Positions 44,396-53,708 of a stretch of DNA of 64,000 nt are shown piece after piece (within the stretch, counting starts at the first letter, position 1; every line of letters starts with the position of its first letter). A model generated the notes under the pieces. It made no database searches, was not told the origin of the DNA, and saw only the letters and a program-made list of their open reading frames with translations. The DNA is taken from positions 124,001 through 188,000 of the forward strand of contig JBDVKF010000076.1 in NCBI GenBank assembly GCA_039960995.1, given 5' to 3'. Made by a program: the position numbers and the translations under genes. The DNA is from JABSSA01 sp039960995. Its GTDB lineage: Bacteria; Pseudomonadota; Alphaproteobacteria; Rhodobacterales; Rhodobacteraceae.

Positions 44396-46336
44396 ATGAG
44401 TCTGCCTCCTGGTTTCCTTGATGAATTGCGCACCCGCCTCAGCCTTAGTCAGGTCGTCGGGCGGAAAGTCACGTGGGATGCGCGCAAGTCAAATCAGGGA
44501 AAGGGTGATCTGTGGGCACCTTGCCCATTTCACCACGAAAAAACGGCGTCTTTTCATGTAGATGATCGCAAAGGGTACTATTACTGCTTTGGATGTCATG
44601 CCAAAGGGGATGCGATCACCTTTGTGAAAGACACTGAAAACGTTAGTTTTATCGAGGCCGTTGAAATTCTTGCAAACGAAGCAGGAATGCCAATGCCTGC
44701 CCGTGATCCCAAGGCTCAAGAAAAAGCGGATCGTCGCACCCTGTTGGCGAACGTCGTTGAGCATGCTTTGCAGTTCTTCACGCTGCAATTGCGCACCGGG
44801 ACGGCCGGTCCAGCACGTGATTATTTGCAGTCAAAACGAGGATTGGGCCCAGAGGCGCAAGATCGTTGGGATATCGGGTTCGCGCCGGATGCATGGCAAG
44901 CATTGTGGGATCATCTAAAGGGTAAAGGCGTTCCTGATGATTTGATCTTGGGCGCGGGTCTGGCAAAGCCCAGCCAAAAGGGTGGCAAACCTTACGATAC
45001 GTTTCGCAACAGAATTATGTTTCCGATCCGCGACCCCCGTGGGCGTTGTGTTGGCTTTGGTGGTCGCGCCATGGACCCAGAAGACGGGGCCAAATACCTA
45101 AATTCACCGGAAACTGAGCTTTTTGATAAGGGGCGCAATCTTTACAACCATGCACCGGCGCGAACCGCTGCTGGCAAAGGTCAGTCCCTATTGGTGGCCG
45201 AAGGGTATATGGACGTGATTGCGCTGTCCGAGCATGGGTTTGAGGCGGCAGTCGCGCCTTTGGGCACCGCAGTGACCGAAACCCAATTGCAGATGCTGTG
45301 GCGCATAGCGCCTGAACCCATCATTGCGTTGGACGGGGACACAGCAGGACTGCGCGCGGCGATGCGGTTGATTGATCTCGCTTTGCCGGCTTTGGAAGCG
45401 GGGCAATCCTTGAGGTTCGCGTTGATGCCAGAGGGTAAAGACCCGGATGATGTTCTGAAAATCAGTGGTGCCGCCGCGTTGCAATCGCTTTTGGACGATG
45501 CGATCCCGATGGTGAGCTTGCTTTGGAAGCGCGAAACAGAAGGTAAAGTGTTCGATAGCCCAGAACGCAAGGCTGCCCTGGACAAAGCGTTACGCGAAAA
45601 GATCAAACTGATCAAAGACCCATCGATCCGCCAGCATTATGGTGCTGAGATTAAAAATCTGCGTTGGCAGTTGTTCAACCCACGCCGCTCCCGTCCACAG
45701 CGCAAAGCATGGAACGCGCCTGAAACGGCTCAACCGAGTACCAAATTAAGTGTTCTGGCACGGGCTCACGATGCCGTGGAAATGGAACATCTGCGCGAAG
45801 GCATTGTGTTGGCGGCATTGATAACCGCGCCCCATTTGACTGAGGACTTTGAAACCGGTCTCGATAATATGGTGTGCCGCGACCCGTCTCATCGTGACCT
45901 ACGCGATATGGTTTTGCGCCATTGGACTGAGGGAGAAGGGCCGTTGCGTGAAAAAATTTCTTACGCACTGGGTCCAGAAGCTCTTGAAAATTTGCTCTCA
46001 GCACGCCATGTCGCGATCGTCCCTTGCATTCGCAAACCCGGCGACGATGATCTGGCCCGTATGACGCTGGCCGAAGAATTCGCAAAACTCGAAACGGCTA
46101 AGGGACTAGCGGCAGAAATTGAAGATGCATCTGAAGATTTGAAAGGTGTAGCTGACGAGGGCCTCACTTGGCGATTGGCACAGGCTACGCAAGCAGCAAA
46201 CGCCGCATCACGCAGCGGTGGGGAAGATAGCGTGGAATTCGACCTTGGAGAGAATGGTGCAGAGATCAATCGTGACGAACGTGACGCGTTCGCGGCACTA
46301 ACGGAGAAGATTCAGTTTTCAAAGCCTGGGCGATAG
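44396..46336 (+). CDS. dnaG: DNA primase
   Basis: 646 residues. N-terminal CHC2 zinc ribbon (CPFHHEKTASF and YYCFGCHAKGD), the catalytic core with the TOPRIM residues in LLVAEGYMDVIAL and IALDGDTAGLRAAMRL, and a helical C-terminal domain that docks on DnaB. It makes RNA primers at the replication fork. Placed before rpoD as in the macromolecular-synthesis operon of many proteobacteria, though rpsU is absent here. Confidence 0.97.
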   Translation: MSLPPGFLDELRTRLSLSQVVGRKVTWDARKSNQGKGDLWAPCPFHHEKTASFHVDDRKGYYYCFGCHAKGDAITFVKDTENVSFIEAVEILANEAGMPMPARDPKAQEKADRRTLLANVVEHALQFFTLQLRTGTAGPARDYLQSKRGLGPEAQDRWDIGFAPDAWQALWDHLKGKGVPDDLILGAGLAKPSQKGGKPYDTFRNRIMFPIRDPRGRCVGFGGRAMDPEDGAKYLNSPETELFDKGRNLYNHAPARTAAGKGQSLLVAEGYMDVIALSEHGFEAAVAPLGTAVTETQLQMLWRIAPEPIIALDGDTAGLRAAMRLIDLALPALEAGQSLRFALMPEGKDPDDVLKISGAAALQSLLDDAIPMVSLLWKRETEGKVFDSPERKAALDKALREKIKLIKDPSIRQHYGAEIKNLRWQLFNPRRSRPQRKAWNAPETAQPSTKLSVLARAHDAVEMEHLREGIVLAALITAPHLTEDFETGLDNMVCRDPSHRDLRDMVLRHWTEGEGPLREKISYALGPEALENLLSARHVAIVPCIRKPGDDDLARMTLAEEFAKLETAKGLAAEIEDASEDLKGVADEGLTWRLAQATQAANAASRSGGEDSVEFDLGENGAEINRDERDAFAALTEKIQFSKPGR

Positions 46337-46416
46337 GTGCAACGTGAGGCTGAAAACTTAAGAAAAAAGCGCTAAATGGGTGGCCGAATCACCTTAACGC
46401 GCTATTGAGTCGGTAG

Positions 46417-46438
46417 CGATTCGCAAAACGAATCGTTT
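46417..46438 (+). terminator. Hairpin between dnaG and rpoD
   Basis: Perfect 7-bp stem CGATTCG (46417-46423) and CGAATCG (46429-46435), 5-base loop CAAAA, followed by TTT. A weak terminator or processing site that could set different dnaG and rpoD levels. It lies only about 25 bp upstream of the rpoD start. Confidence 0.55.
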
Positions 46439-46463
46439 GCATGGCCCGGCAAAGGAGCCCCGC

Positions 46464-48443
46464 ATGGCAGCGAAAGACAACGAAGACGTCAAAACCGAAG
46501 AGCAAGAGCAAGAGATGTCGCTCGACCTGAGTCAGACTCAGGTCAAAAAGATGATCGCGGAAGCGCGTGAACGTGGCTACATCACTTATGATCAGCTGAA
46601 TACGGTTTTGCCACCTGATCAGGTCAGTTCCGAGCAGATCGAAGATGTGATGTCGATGCTCTCGGAAATGGGCATCAACATCATCGAAGATGAAGAAGCG
46701 GAAGAAGAAGAGCAAAAAGGCTCGACTGACGTTGCAACGACCGAAGGCACTCGCGATCTGACGTTGGGTGCTACGGGTCAGGAAAAACTGGATCGGACTG
46801 ACGATCCAGTGCGGATGTATCTCCGCGAGATGGGCTCGGTCGAGTTGCTGTCGCGCGAAGGCGAGATCGCGATTGCGAAACGGATCGAAGCCGGACGCAA
46901 TACAATGATCGCCGGGCTTTGCGAAAGCCCGCTGACTTTCCAAGCGATTACAATCTGGCGTGACGAACTTCTGAGCGAAGAAATTTTGCTGAGGGACGTT
47001 ATTGATCTGGAAGCCACTTTCGGCAACCAGATGGGCGAAGACGGTGAAGTTGCTGAACCCGTTGTCGATACCACCGTGACCGAGACGGAAAAGAAAGAGG
47101 CAGAACCAGAACTGGACGCCGATGGCAATCCGATTGCCAAAGATGACGATGACGATGACGACGAACAGGCCAACATGTCGTTGGCGGCAATGGAAGCCGC
47201 GCTAAAGCCACAAGTGCTTGAAACGCTGGACCGTATTGCCGACGACTATTTGATGCTGTCGGAAATGCAGGACAGCCGGATTTCTGCGACATTGAACGAA
47301 GATGGTTCATTTTCCCAGAAAGACGAGGCGACTTACCAAAAGCTGCGCGCCGAAATTGTTGAATTGGTGAATGAACTGCACCTTCACAACAATCGTATAG
47401 AAGCTTTGATTGACCAGCTTTATGGAATCAATCGTCGGATCATGCAGATCGACAGTTCGATTGTGAAATTGGCGGACCAAGCGCGGATCAATCGCAAAGA
47501 ATTCGTCGAATCCTATCGTGGGCGCGAATTGGACCCCAATTGGATGGAAGAAATGTCCGGCAAACCCGGGCGTGGTTGGCAGATGTTCATCGAACGCTCA
47601 AGCGACAAAGTCGAAGAGCTTCGCGCCGACATGGCTCAGGTTGGTCAATATGTCGGTCTGGATATCAGTGAATTCCGCCGGATCGTGAACCAAGTCCAAA
47701 AGGGTGAAAAAGAAGCCCGTCAAGCTAAGAAGGAAATGGTCGAGGCCAACCTGCGTCTCGTTATTTCCATCGCCAAGAAATACACAAACCGCGGCTTGCA
47801 ATTCCTGGATTTGATTCAGGAAGGGAACATCGGTCTGATGAAGGCCGTAGACAAATTCGAATACCGTCGTGGCTATAAATTCTCGACCTATGCGACGTGG
47901 TGGATTCGACAGGCGATTACACGATCCATTGCGGATCAGGCGCGTACGATCCGGATCCCTGTGCATATGATCGAAACGATCAACAAGCTGGTCCGTACTG
48001 GACGTCAGATGCTGCACGAGATTGGTCGCGAACCAACACCAGAAGAATTGGCCGAAAAGCTGCAAATGCCACTTGAGAAAGTGCGCAAGGTGATGAAGAT
48101 CGCCAAAGAGCCTATTTCTTTGGAGACTCCTATTGGTGACGAAGAAGACAGCCAACTGGGCGATTTCATCGAAGACAAAAATGCTGTTCTGCCGCTTGAT
48201 AGCGCCATTCAGGAAAACCTCAAGGAAACGACCACTCGGGTACTTGCGTCGCTTACGCCTCGTGAAGAGCGGGTTTTGCGTATGCGGTTTGGCATTGGGA
48301 TGAACACGGACCACACTCTGGAAGAGGTGGGGCAACAATTCAGCGTGACACGGGAACGTATCCGTCAAATCGAAGCGAAAGCTTTGCGTAAGCTGAAACA
48401 CCCAAGCCGGTCGCGTAAACTACGCAGTTTCCTCGATCAGTAA
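46464..48443 (+). CDS. rpoD: RNA polymerase primary sigma factor (sigma-70)
   Basis: 659 residues. Region 1.1 near the N-terminus, a non-conserved acidic insert with a run of seven Asp around residues 230-240, then regions 2 to 4: VEANLRLVISIAKKYTNRGLQFLDLIQEGNIGLMKAVDKFEYRRGYKFSTYATWWIRQAITRS, region 3, and the region 4.2 helix-turn-helix TLEEVGQQFSVTRERIRQIEAKALRKL. AAAGGAG ribosome site fixes ATG 46464; a GTG/ATG-type frame nine codons upstream is less likely. Confidence 0.98.
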   Translation: MAAKDNEDVKTEEQEQEMSLDLSQTQVKKMIAEARERGYITYDQLNTVLPPDQVSSEQIEDVMSMLSEMGINIIEDEEAEEEEQKGSTDVATTEGTRDLTLGATGQEKLDRTDDPVRMYLREMGSVELLSREGEIAIAKRIEAGRNTMIAGLCESPLTFQAITIWRDELLSEEILLRDVIDLEATFGNQMGEDGEVAEPVVDTTVTETEKKEAEPELDADGNPIAKDDDDDDDEQANMSLAAMEAALKPQVLETLDRIADDYLMLSEMQDSRISATLNEDGSFSQKDEATYQKLRAEIVELVNELHLHNNRIEALIDQLYGINRRIMQIDSSIVKLADQARINRKEFVESYRGRELDPNWMEEMSGKPGRGWQMFIERSSDKVEELRADMAQVGQYVGLDISEFRRIVNQVQKGEKEARQAKKEMVEANLRLVISIAKKYTNRGLQFLDLIQEGNIGLMKAVDKFEYRRGYKFSTYATWWIRQAITRSIADQARTIRIPVHMIETINKLVRTGRQMLHEIGREPTPEELAEKLQMPLEKVRKVMKIAKEPISLETPIGDEEDSQLGDFIEDKNAVLPLDSAIQENLKETTTRVLASLTPREERVLRMRFGIGMNTDHTLEEVGQQFSVTRERIRQIEAKALRKLKHPSRSRKLRSFLDQ

Positions 48444-48463
48444 GACTTTGATAGACTAAATTA

Positions 48464-48499
48464 ACGCCCTTCGCTGAAATATCGCGAGGGGCGTTTTTC
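48464..48499 (+). terminator. Rho-independent terminator of rpoD
   Basis: 12-bp stem AACGCCCTTCGC (48464-48475) and GCGAGGGGCGTT (48485-48496) with one G-T wobble, 9-base loop, followed by TTTTT. Classical intrinsic terminator 20 bp after the rpoD stop. Confidence 0.92.
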
Positions 48500-48619
48500 G
48501 TTGTGCGGACGTCTCGTTCAAAGTTTCAAAGAAGTGCGGTCAAGAACGTGTCACTGGTCCGGGCTTCACAAACTCCGTGTGATTTGTAAGTTTGTGTTCG
48601 AACAATGTGGAGATTGATC

Positions 48620-48892
48620 ATGTCGCTCTTTTCGCGCTTGTTTGGCGGTTCCAGCCAGACCCAGGATGCGGAACCCCAAACATACAATGGGTTTGAAATC
48701 ATAGCCGAGCCGATACGCGAAGGTTCGAAATGGCGGGTTGCTGCGCGTATCGAAAAGGATGTGAATGGCGAGGCAAAGGTGCACGAATTGATCCGTGCCG
48801 ACACGCTGGATGATGAACCGTCAGCGATCGATGTATCCATCAGCAAAGCCAAACAAATGATCGACGAACAGGGTGAAGGTTTGTTTAGGTAG
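48620..48892 (+). CDS. HlyU-family protein
   Basis: 90 residues: MSLFSRLFGGS, then YNGFEIIAEPIREGSKWRVAARIEKDVNGEAKVHELIRADTLDDEPSAIDVSISKAKQMIDEQGEGLF, which matches PF10115 (named after Vibrio HlyU but distinct from the ArsR-type HlyU). It has no visible DNA-binding motif and the function in alphaproteobacteria is unclear. Stand-alone gene following the rpoD terminator. Confidence 0.78.
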   Translation: MSLFSRLFGGSSQTQDAEPQTYNGFEIIAEPIREGSKWRVAARIEKDVNGEAKVHELIRADTLDDEPSAIDVSISKAKQMIDEQGEGLFR

Positions 48893-49052
48893 AGATGACG
48901 GCTGGCGGTCTTTATCCGTTGGGCGGTGGATGAATGGGTGCCGATCGTAAGGCTGGTTTGGCCAATTTTACAGAACTAGACGAAAACCAATCTAAAGTGT
49001 TCTGACGTCTTACAAGCTTGCACATTGCGGACGGGTCTGTTGAGAGTTGAGT

Positions 49053-49454
49053 ATGCAAACGACGCTCACGATTGAAACAAACGGTTCAGGATTATACGAA
49101 TTTACCAATCGATTGCCGTCTTTGACGGGCAACGGGGTTATGACATTGCTGGTTCAACATACGTCGTGTTCTTTGTTAATTCAGGAGAACGCTGACCCAG
49201 AGGTGCAGGTAGATTTGCAAAACTTCTTTGACCGGCTCGTTCCTCCAACCACTGATCCTTCGATGTCCTATTTAACGCATACCTACGAAGGTCCAGATGA
49301 CATGCCTGCACATATCAAAGCATCCCTTTTGCCAAGCACACTCTCAATCCCGTATTCTGATGGCGTTTTACGCCTTGGGACATGGCAGGGCGTATATTTG
49401 TTCGAACATAGATACCGGGCCATGAGGCGAAACGTGTTCGTGGATATGCATTGA
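49053..49454 (+). CDS. YjbQ / UPF0047 family protein
   Basis: 133 residues. Signature LVQHTSCSLLIQENADPEVQVDLQNFFDRLVP and DGVLRLGTWQGVYLFEHR identify UPF0047 (PF01894). Members have secondary thiamine-phosphate synthase activity in vitro, but the physiological role is uncertain. ATG 49053 preferred over a TTG two codons earlier. Confidence 0.9.
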   Translation: MQTTLTIETNGSGLYEFTNRLPSLTGNGVMTLLVQHTSCSLLIQENADPEVQVDLQNFFDRLVPPTTDPSMSYLTHTYEGPDDMPAHIKASLLPSTLSIPYSDGVLRLGTWQGVYLFEHRYRAMRRNVFVDMH

Positions 49455-49535
49455 AACCTTGAAACAAAGATATGCAGAACCGTGATTTGGGTCTGATGGC
49501 AATTGCGCCAATATATGTAGAAATCGGAGGATAAA

Positions 49536-49946
49536 ATGCTCAGAATATTTGCAGCTAGCTTCTTGCTTTTGTCGGTACAAATTGGCGCTGCGCAAGGTTT
49601 CCCAGAATTCCAAGTCAGGGTCCGTGTCGCGGCTCTTGACGCAACTACATTTGAAGTGATCGATGGAGTAAATTCTGGACCACGTCAAATGTGGTGTGCC
49701 GCAGCCCTTTTTGCCAAAAGAAAGTACGGCGTAAATACCGGCCAAATCTGGCTGGAACGTGGTCTGGGCCCATCAAGCGCAGAGCCGCGTCGCCGCAGTA
49801 TTGTTTTTTCGCTGAAACCTGTTCCAAACGAATACAAATCGATCTCGCTTAGCATTCGTCGTCCGGGTCAAGTTGTCGGGTTTGCGTTGGCGAGTTCGCT
49901 GTGTCGGAATTCAGATTTCCGTATCCGCATTCGCGAAGTTGGCTAA
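49536..49946 (+). CDS. Hypothetical exported protein, 136 aa
   Basis: Not recognised. MLRIFAASFLLLSVQIGAAQG is a signal peptide. The mature part has two Cys (MWCAAALFAKRKYG and SSLCRNSDFRIRI) likely to form a disulphide, and is basic. GGAGG ribosome site six bases before the ATG. Stand-alone gene between yjbQ and nrdR, seemingly a lineage-specific periplasmic protein. Confidence 0.7.
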   Translation: MLRIFAASFLLLSVQIGAAQGFPEFQVRVRVAALDATTFEVIDGVNSGPRQMWCAAALFAKRKYGVNTGQIWLERGLGPSSAEPRRRSIVFSLKPVPNEYKSISLSIRRPGQVVGFALASSLCRNSDFRIRIREVG

Positions 49947-50032
49947 ATTATTACGTTTACCCTTCGGTGCGTGTTCATGATGTGTCAGTATCTGGGGGGT
50001 AAAATTCTTGGCTACCCAAATGGTGGCGTTGT

Positions 50033-50083
50033 GCCTATAGTGCTGGTGGAACGGAGGAAAACCTCCACGACAGGCAGGACCAG
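50033..50083 (+). ncRNA. Structured leader candidate upstream of nrdR
   Basis: Three pairings can be drawn in the 155-bp gap before nrdR: GGAGG/CCTCC (50053-50057, 50062-50066) with an AAAA loop, CTGGT/ACCAG (50043-50047, 50079-50083) enclosing it, and GCCT/AGGC (50033-50036, 50072-50075) that crosses the second pairing as a pseudoknot would. It ends about 18 bases before the nrdR start. It does not match a riboswitch class I know. Candidate only. Confidence 0.3.
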
Positions 50084-50101
50084 AACAAGGGAGACGGCCG
50101 T

Positions 50102-50575
50102 ATGCGCTGCCCATTCTGTGGAAATATTGATACTCAGGTCAAAGACAGTCGACCAGCAGAAGATCACGTCTCAATTCGCAGACGTCGATTTTGCCCGGCA
50201 TGTGGAGGCCGATTTACCACCTACGAGCGGGTTCAGTTGCGAGATTTGGTTGTCGTGAAAACCAACGGGCGTCGCGAAGACTTTGATCGCGACAAGCTGG
50301 AACGATCCATACGTATTTCCATGCAAAAACGTCCGATCGAACCTGAACGTATCGATCAGATGATTTCGGGGATTGTGCGCCGATTGGAATCGATGGGCGA
50401 AACCGACATTCCATCAAAGCAGATCGGCGAAATCGTCATGGAAGCGCTGAACCGGATCGACACTGTGGCCTATGTTCGATTTGCGAGTGTTTACAAAAAT
50501 TTCCAAGCTGCAGATGACTTTGACAAGTTCGTGGCCGAGCTGCGACCGCCAAGTGATGGTCAAGCGGAAGAGTGA
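50102..50575 (+). CDS. nrdR: Transcriptional repressor NrdR
   Basis: 157 residues. N-terminal zinc ribbon with four Cys (MRCPFCGNIDTQV and RRRRFCPACGGRFTTYE) followed by an ATP-cone domain (VVKTNGRREDFDRDKLERSI). Represses ribonucleotide reductase genes in response to ATP/dATP. AAGGGAG ribosome site. The stop overlaps the GTG start of ribD, as in many proteobacteria. Confidence 0.97.
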   Translation: MRCPFCGNIDTQVKDSRPAEDHVSIRRRRFCPACGGRFTTYERVQLRDLVVVKTNGRREDFDRDKLERSIRISMQKRPIEPERIDQMISGIVRRLESMGETDIPSKQIGEIVMEALNRIDTVAYVRFASVYKNFQAADDFDKFVAELRPPSDGQAEE

Positions 50576-51681
50576 GCGCGGAGCGCGATAAACGTTTCAT
50601 GAAAATGGCGCTTGGGCTTGGGCGTCGTGGAATGGGCCAGTGTGCACCCAACCCGGCGGTTGGGTGCGTGATCGAAAAAGATGACGTCGTAATCGGGCGC
50701 GGCTGGACGCAACCCGGCGGACGACCACATGCGGAACCGCAAGCCCTATCCCAAGCCGGGCCGCGATCCCAAGGTGCGACGGCCTATGTCACGTTGGAAC
50801 CTTGTTCGCATGAAGGACAAACGCCACCTTGCGCCACAGCACTTATCAAGGCCGGAATAAAGCGCGTCGTTGTTGCGCTGACAGATCCGGATCCACGTGT
50901 CAGCGGGCGTGGCATAAAGATGCTTGAAGCTGCCGGGATTGAGGTCACCGAAGGTGTCTTGACTGAAGATGCCAGCAAAGACCACGCTGGATTTTTGTTG
51001 AAGATCACCCGCCGCCGTCCATTTGTGACGCTCAAGCTTGCGTCGTCTTTTGACGGGCGCATTGCAACCGGCAGTGGGCAGAGCCAATGGATCACTGGCC
51101 CTGAAGCGCGCCGTGTCGTCCACAGCATGCGATCACGTCACGATGCGGTTATGGTGGGCGGCGGAACGGCGCGGTCGGATGATCCTTCTTTGACTGTGCG
51201 TGGTTTGGGCGTGTCACGTCAGCCTGCACGTGTTGTCGTTTCGCGCAGAATTGACCTGCCACTTTTAGGCCAGTTGGCGCGCAGTGCGTCAAAAATCCCT
51301 TTGGTTCTATGCCATGGGCAAGATGCAGACCCATCGTTAAAGGAAACATGGGCCGGTTTGGATGCAACGCTTTTGGAATGTGTGGCCAAAGGCGCGCAAT
51401 TGGATCCTAAGGACGTGTTGGGACAATTGGCTGATCTGGGAACAACGCGCGTGTTTTGCGAAGGGGGCGGCGGGTTGGCCGCATCATTGATCGACGCGCA
51501 ATTGGTTGACCGCTTTGTTTGGTTTACGGCTGGCATGGCGATTGGTGCTGAAGGGCTGCCCAGCATTGGGGCCTTGGGATTGAGTACGTTGCAAGAAGCA
51601 CATCGTTTCGAATTGAGCGAACTGCGCCAGGTCGGCGATGATGTCCTGCATGTGTGGGATCGAAAACCGAGCGACGACTAA
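50572..51681 (+). CDS. ribD: Bifunctional riboflavin deaminase-reductase
   Basis: 369 residues, GTG start in a GTGA overlap with nrdR. The N-terminal cytidine-deaminase-like domain has HAEPQAL and the zinc Cys pair in TLEPCSHEGQTPPC. The C-terminal reductase domain starts at KLASSFDGRIATGSGQSQWITG and includes DAVMVGGGTARSDDPSLTVR. It catalyses two consecutive steps of riboflavin synthesis in the cytoplasm. The rest of the pathway resumes at 56403, beyond the capsule genes. It converges on the KpsC-like gene with a 4-bp overlap. Confidence 0.95.
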   Translation: MSAERDKRFMKMALGLGRRGMGQCAPNPAVGCVIEKDDVVIGRGWTQPGGRPHAEPQALSQAGPRSQGATAYVTLEPCSHEGQTPPCATALIKAGIKRVVVALTDPDPRVSGRGIKMLEAAGIEVTEGVLTEDASKDHAGFLLKITRRRPFVTLKLASSFDGRIATGSGQSQWITGPEARRVVHSMRSRHDAVMVGGGTARSDDPSLTVRGLGVSRQPARVVVSRRIDLPLLGQLARSASKIPLVLCHGQDADPSLKETWAGLDATLLECVAKGAQLDPKDVLGQLADLGTTRVFCEGGGGLAASLIDAQLVDRFVWFTAGMAIGAEGLPSIGALGLSTLQEAHRFELSELRQVGDDVLHVWDRKPSDD

Positions 51682-53699
51682 CGGCGCCAAATATAGGCGT
51701 GACTGGCGAAGGCTCCCTGCAATTTGGACAGCAATCGATTTAGAGCCCCGGGATGGGGAACGGTTCCATCTTCGGACAGGCGTTGAACAATGACTTCGAC
51801 AGAGCAGGGCAATCCCGTTACGGGGTCGATATAGCGCGGATAGTCAATCAACGTGGCATGGATAAGCCCAGTCAAACTGACATCTTCACGCCGACGCGGA
51901 GGGACCGCGCCGCGATCTTCGGTCAAACCCCAACCTGCGTAAAACGGTGCACCCGTTGTCACGACTGGAACACCGCGCAGCAACGCCTCAAAACCGCTCA
52001 GTGACGTCATGGTCCAAACCTCGTCTACGAGGGGGAACAACGATGTAATTTCAGTGTTCGATAAGATCGAATGCGCGAGGTCTTGGGTCGTAATTTGGCC
52101 GGGTCTCAAACCTGCTTCTACATCCGGATGTGGCTTATACAGAATCACTGAATCGGGCCGTGCCTCATGAGCGGCCTGCAGCAAGGCGTCATTTGTCGCT
52201 ATGTCACCAGCGCCAAGGCGAATTGAGGCGTCATCTTCGACCTGACCAATGACCAAAACCTTATGACCGTCTGGCAATGTGGGCGTCGCACCGTCCAGAT
52301 TATATTTGCTGACGCCTTTTTTGATCAGCAACCGCTGCAAGCGGTCCACACGCAACGTCTGTTCGGGCCGCAAAGTTCGGCGCGCCCGTATCATTTCTTC
52401 TAGGCGAGATGGTTGCGATGGGTCGTAGTAAATTCCCAGATCATCAGTCACCAATGATACGGGCGGCACCAACTCAGCGCCTAATCCTTTGGACCTCAAG
52501 AACCCATCCTCGACGCGAACGGCGTCTTCGTCGCCAACCTGCGCTTTGCCCGCCCAGATCATCCAAGGGCGATTGGTTTTACGGGCTTTGGCTGGCGTAT
52601 CCGTAAAGATCAATCGTTTTTGTTGGCCAAACGTCTTTTGAAGGGCAGGACGTTTCCAGAGACGCATTCCACTGGCGACCCATCCTTTATAGTCTTCACG
52701 CCAAGCGCGGGATTGGGCCGCAAGTGTCTCAATCACATCTTCCAGTTCGCAAAGCCTGTCGCCAAACGGATCATACCATTTTGGATAAAGGATCATTGCG
52801 GCGGCAAACAATTGTGCACGCGTCAATTTCCGTTGGCGGCGAATGACTGGGTCTTCGTCAGACGTTAGCCCCCAGCCTGCATAGAAAGGTTGGCCAAAGA
52901 CACGGGGTTTGTGCCCGGCCAATATGGCTTCGTAGCCTAGGCCAGATGAAACAGTGTAAACAGCAACGGCCCCTTCCATTAAGCGCCAAGGGCTTACGGG
53001 TTTGTCGTACAGCTTGACCCGATCGTTTTCATTTTTCTGTTCGAAATATCCGTCGCGATAACCTTGAACTGTTTCGGGATGGGTCTTGATCAAGATGCGC
53101 GTGCTGGGATGTTCTTCTTGGGCGACGAACAACATTTCCTGAAAGCGATGTACATTGGCGCGACTTGCACGCACTGACGCGTCCCCGCGTGTCTGATCCA
53201 GGACCAGCACGTAACCGGGGGCGGGAACGACAAGGTCCGGATCAAAGGCATTATATTTGCTTAAATGCGCTTCCGCCAAGCGCGCCATCGCACCACGTGA
53301 CCGGTCCAACAGTGCCGTGTCGTCTAAAGGGTGGGTAGCAAGTAAGGTTTCCAGATCTGATGGTTTGGATGGATCAAAGTGAACACCAGATTCATCAATC
53401 AAAAGACCGATTGGGGGTTCACCTGAGCGACCGGGAAATAGGGATCGCAAAAATGCGTCTTCGATTCGAACAGTTGGTGCGTCTTTAGACGCTGCTATAC
53501 GTTCGCCGCGATGTGCCGTTGGACTTTGTCCCCAAACACCAACTGCGTCGCCTTCTTTGGGAAAGCCAAGCGAGACGCGCCAACCTGCAAGACTTAAGAT
53601 GCGTCGCATTCTGCGCTGCGCTAGAAATCCAGCATTATATACAAAAAGCCGCCGGGCCTCATTTAGACCGGCGGCTGAATGTATTTCCGACTCACCCAC
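51678..53699 (-). CDS. kpsC: Capsule polysaccharide beta-Kdo transferase (KpsC/LipA-like)
   Basis: 673 residues made of two related halves. Each half carries RIEDAFLRS/RVEDGFLRS, an ESGVHFDPSKPSDLE / DLGIYYDPSQPSRLE repeat, a SKYN motif and a YAGWGLT(S/E)DE segment near its end. This is the KpsC tandem glycosyltransferase, which builds the poly-Kdo linker that attaches group 2-type capsule to its lipid anchor. Last gene of the minus-strand capsule block; the Kdo and sugar synthesis genes are not in this window. Confidence 0.9.
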   Translation of the reverse strand: MGESEIHSAAGLNEARRLFVYNAGFLAQRRMRRILSLAGWRVSLGFPKEGDAVGVWGQSPTAHRGERIAASKDAPTVRIEDAFLRSLFPGRSGEPPIGLLIDESGVHFDPSKPSDLETLLATHPLDDTALLDRSRGAMARLAEAHLSKYNAFDPDLVVPAPGYVLVLDQTRGDASVRASRANVHRFQEMLFVAQEEHPSTRILIKTHPETVQGYRDGYFEQKNENDRVKLYDKPVSPWRLMEGAVAVYTVSSGLGYEAILAGHKPRVFGQPFYAGWGLTSDEDPVIRRQRKLTRAQLFAAAMILYPKWYDPFGDRLCELEDVIETLAAQSRAWREDYKGWVASGMRLWKRPALQKTFGQQKRLIFTDTPAKARKTNRPWMIWAGKAQVGDEDAVRVEDGFLRSKGLGAELVPPVSLVTDDLGIYYDPSQPSRLEEMIRARRTLRPEQTLRVDRLQRLLIKKGVSKYNLDGATPTLPDGHKVLVIGQVEDDASIRLGAGDIATNDALLQAAHEARPDSVILYKPHPDVEAGLRPGQITTQDLAHSILSNTEITSLFPLVDEVWTMTSLSGFEALLRGVPVVTTGAPFYAGWGLTEDRGAVPPRRREDVSLTGLIHATLIDYPRYIDPVTGLPCSVEVIVQRLSEDGTVPHPGALNRLLSKLQGAFASHAYIWRR

Positions 53700-53708
53700 T
53701 CGCGAGGA

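Noticed and set aside
47598..48401. Minus-strand frame of 267 codons opposite rpoD
   Set aside because: Antisense of the conserved sigma regions 2-4; nothing supports translation.
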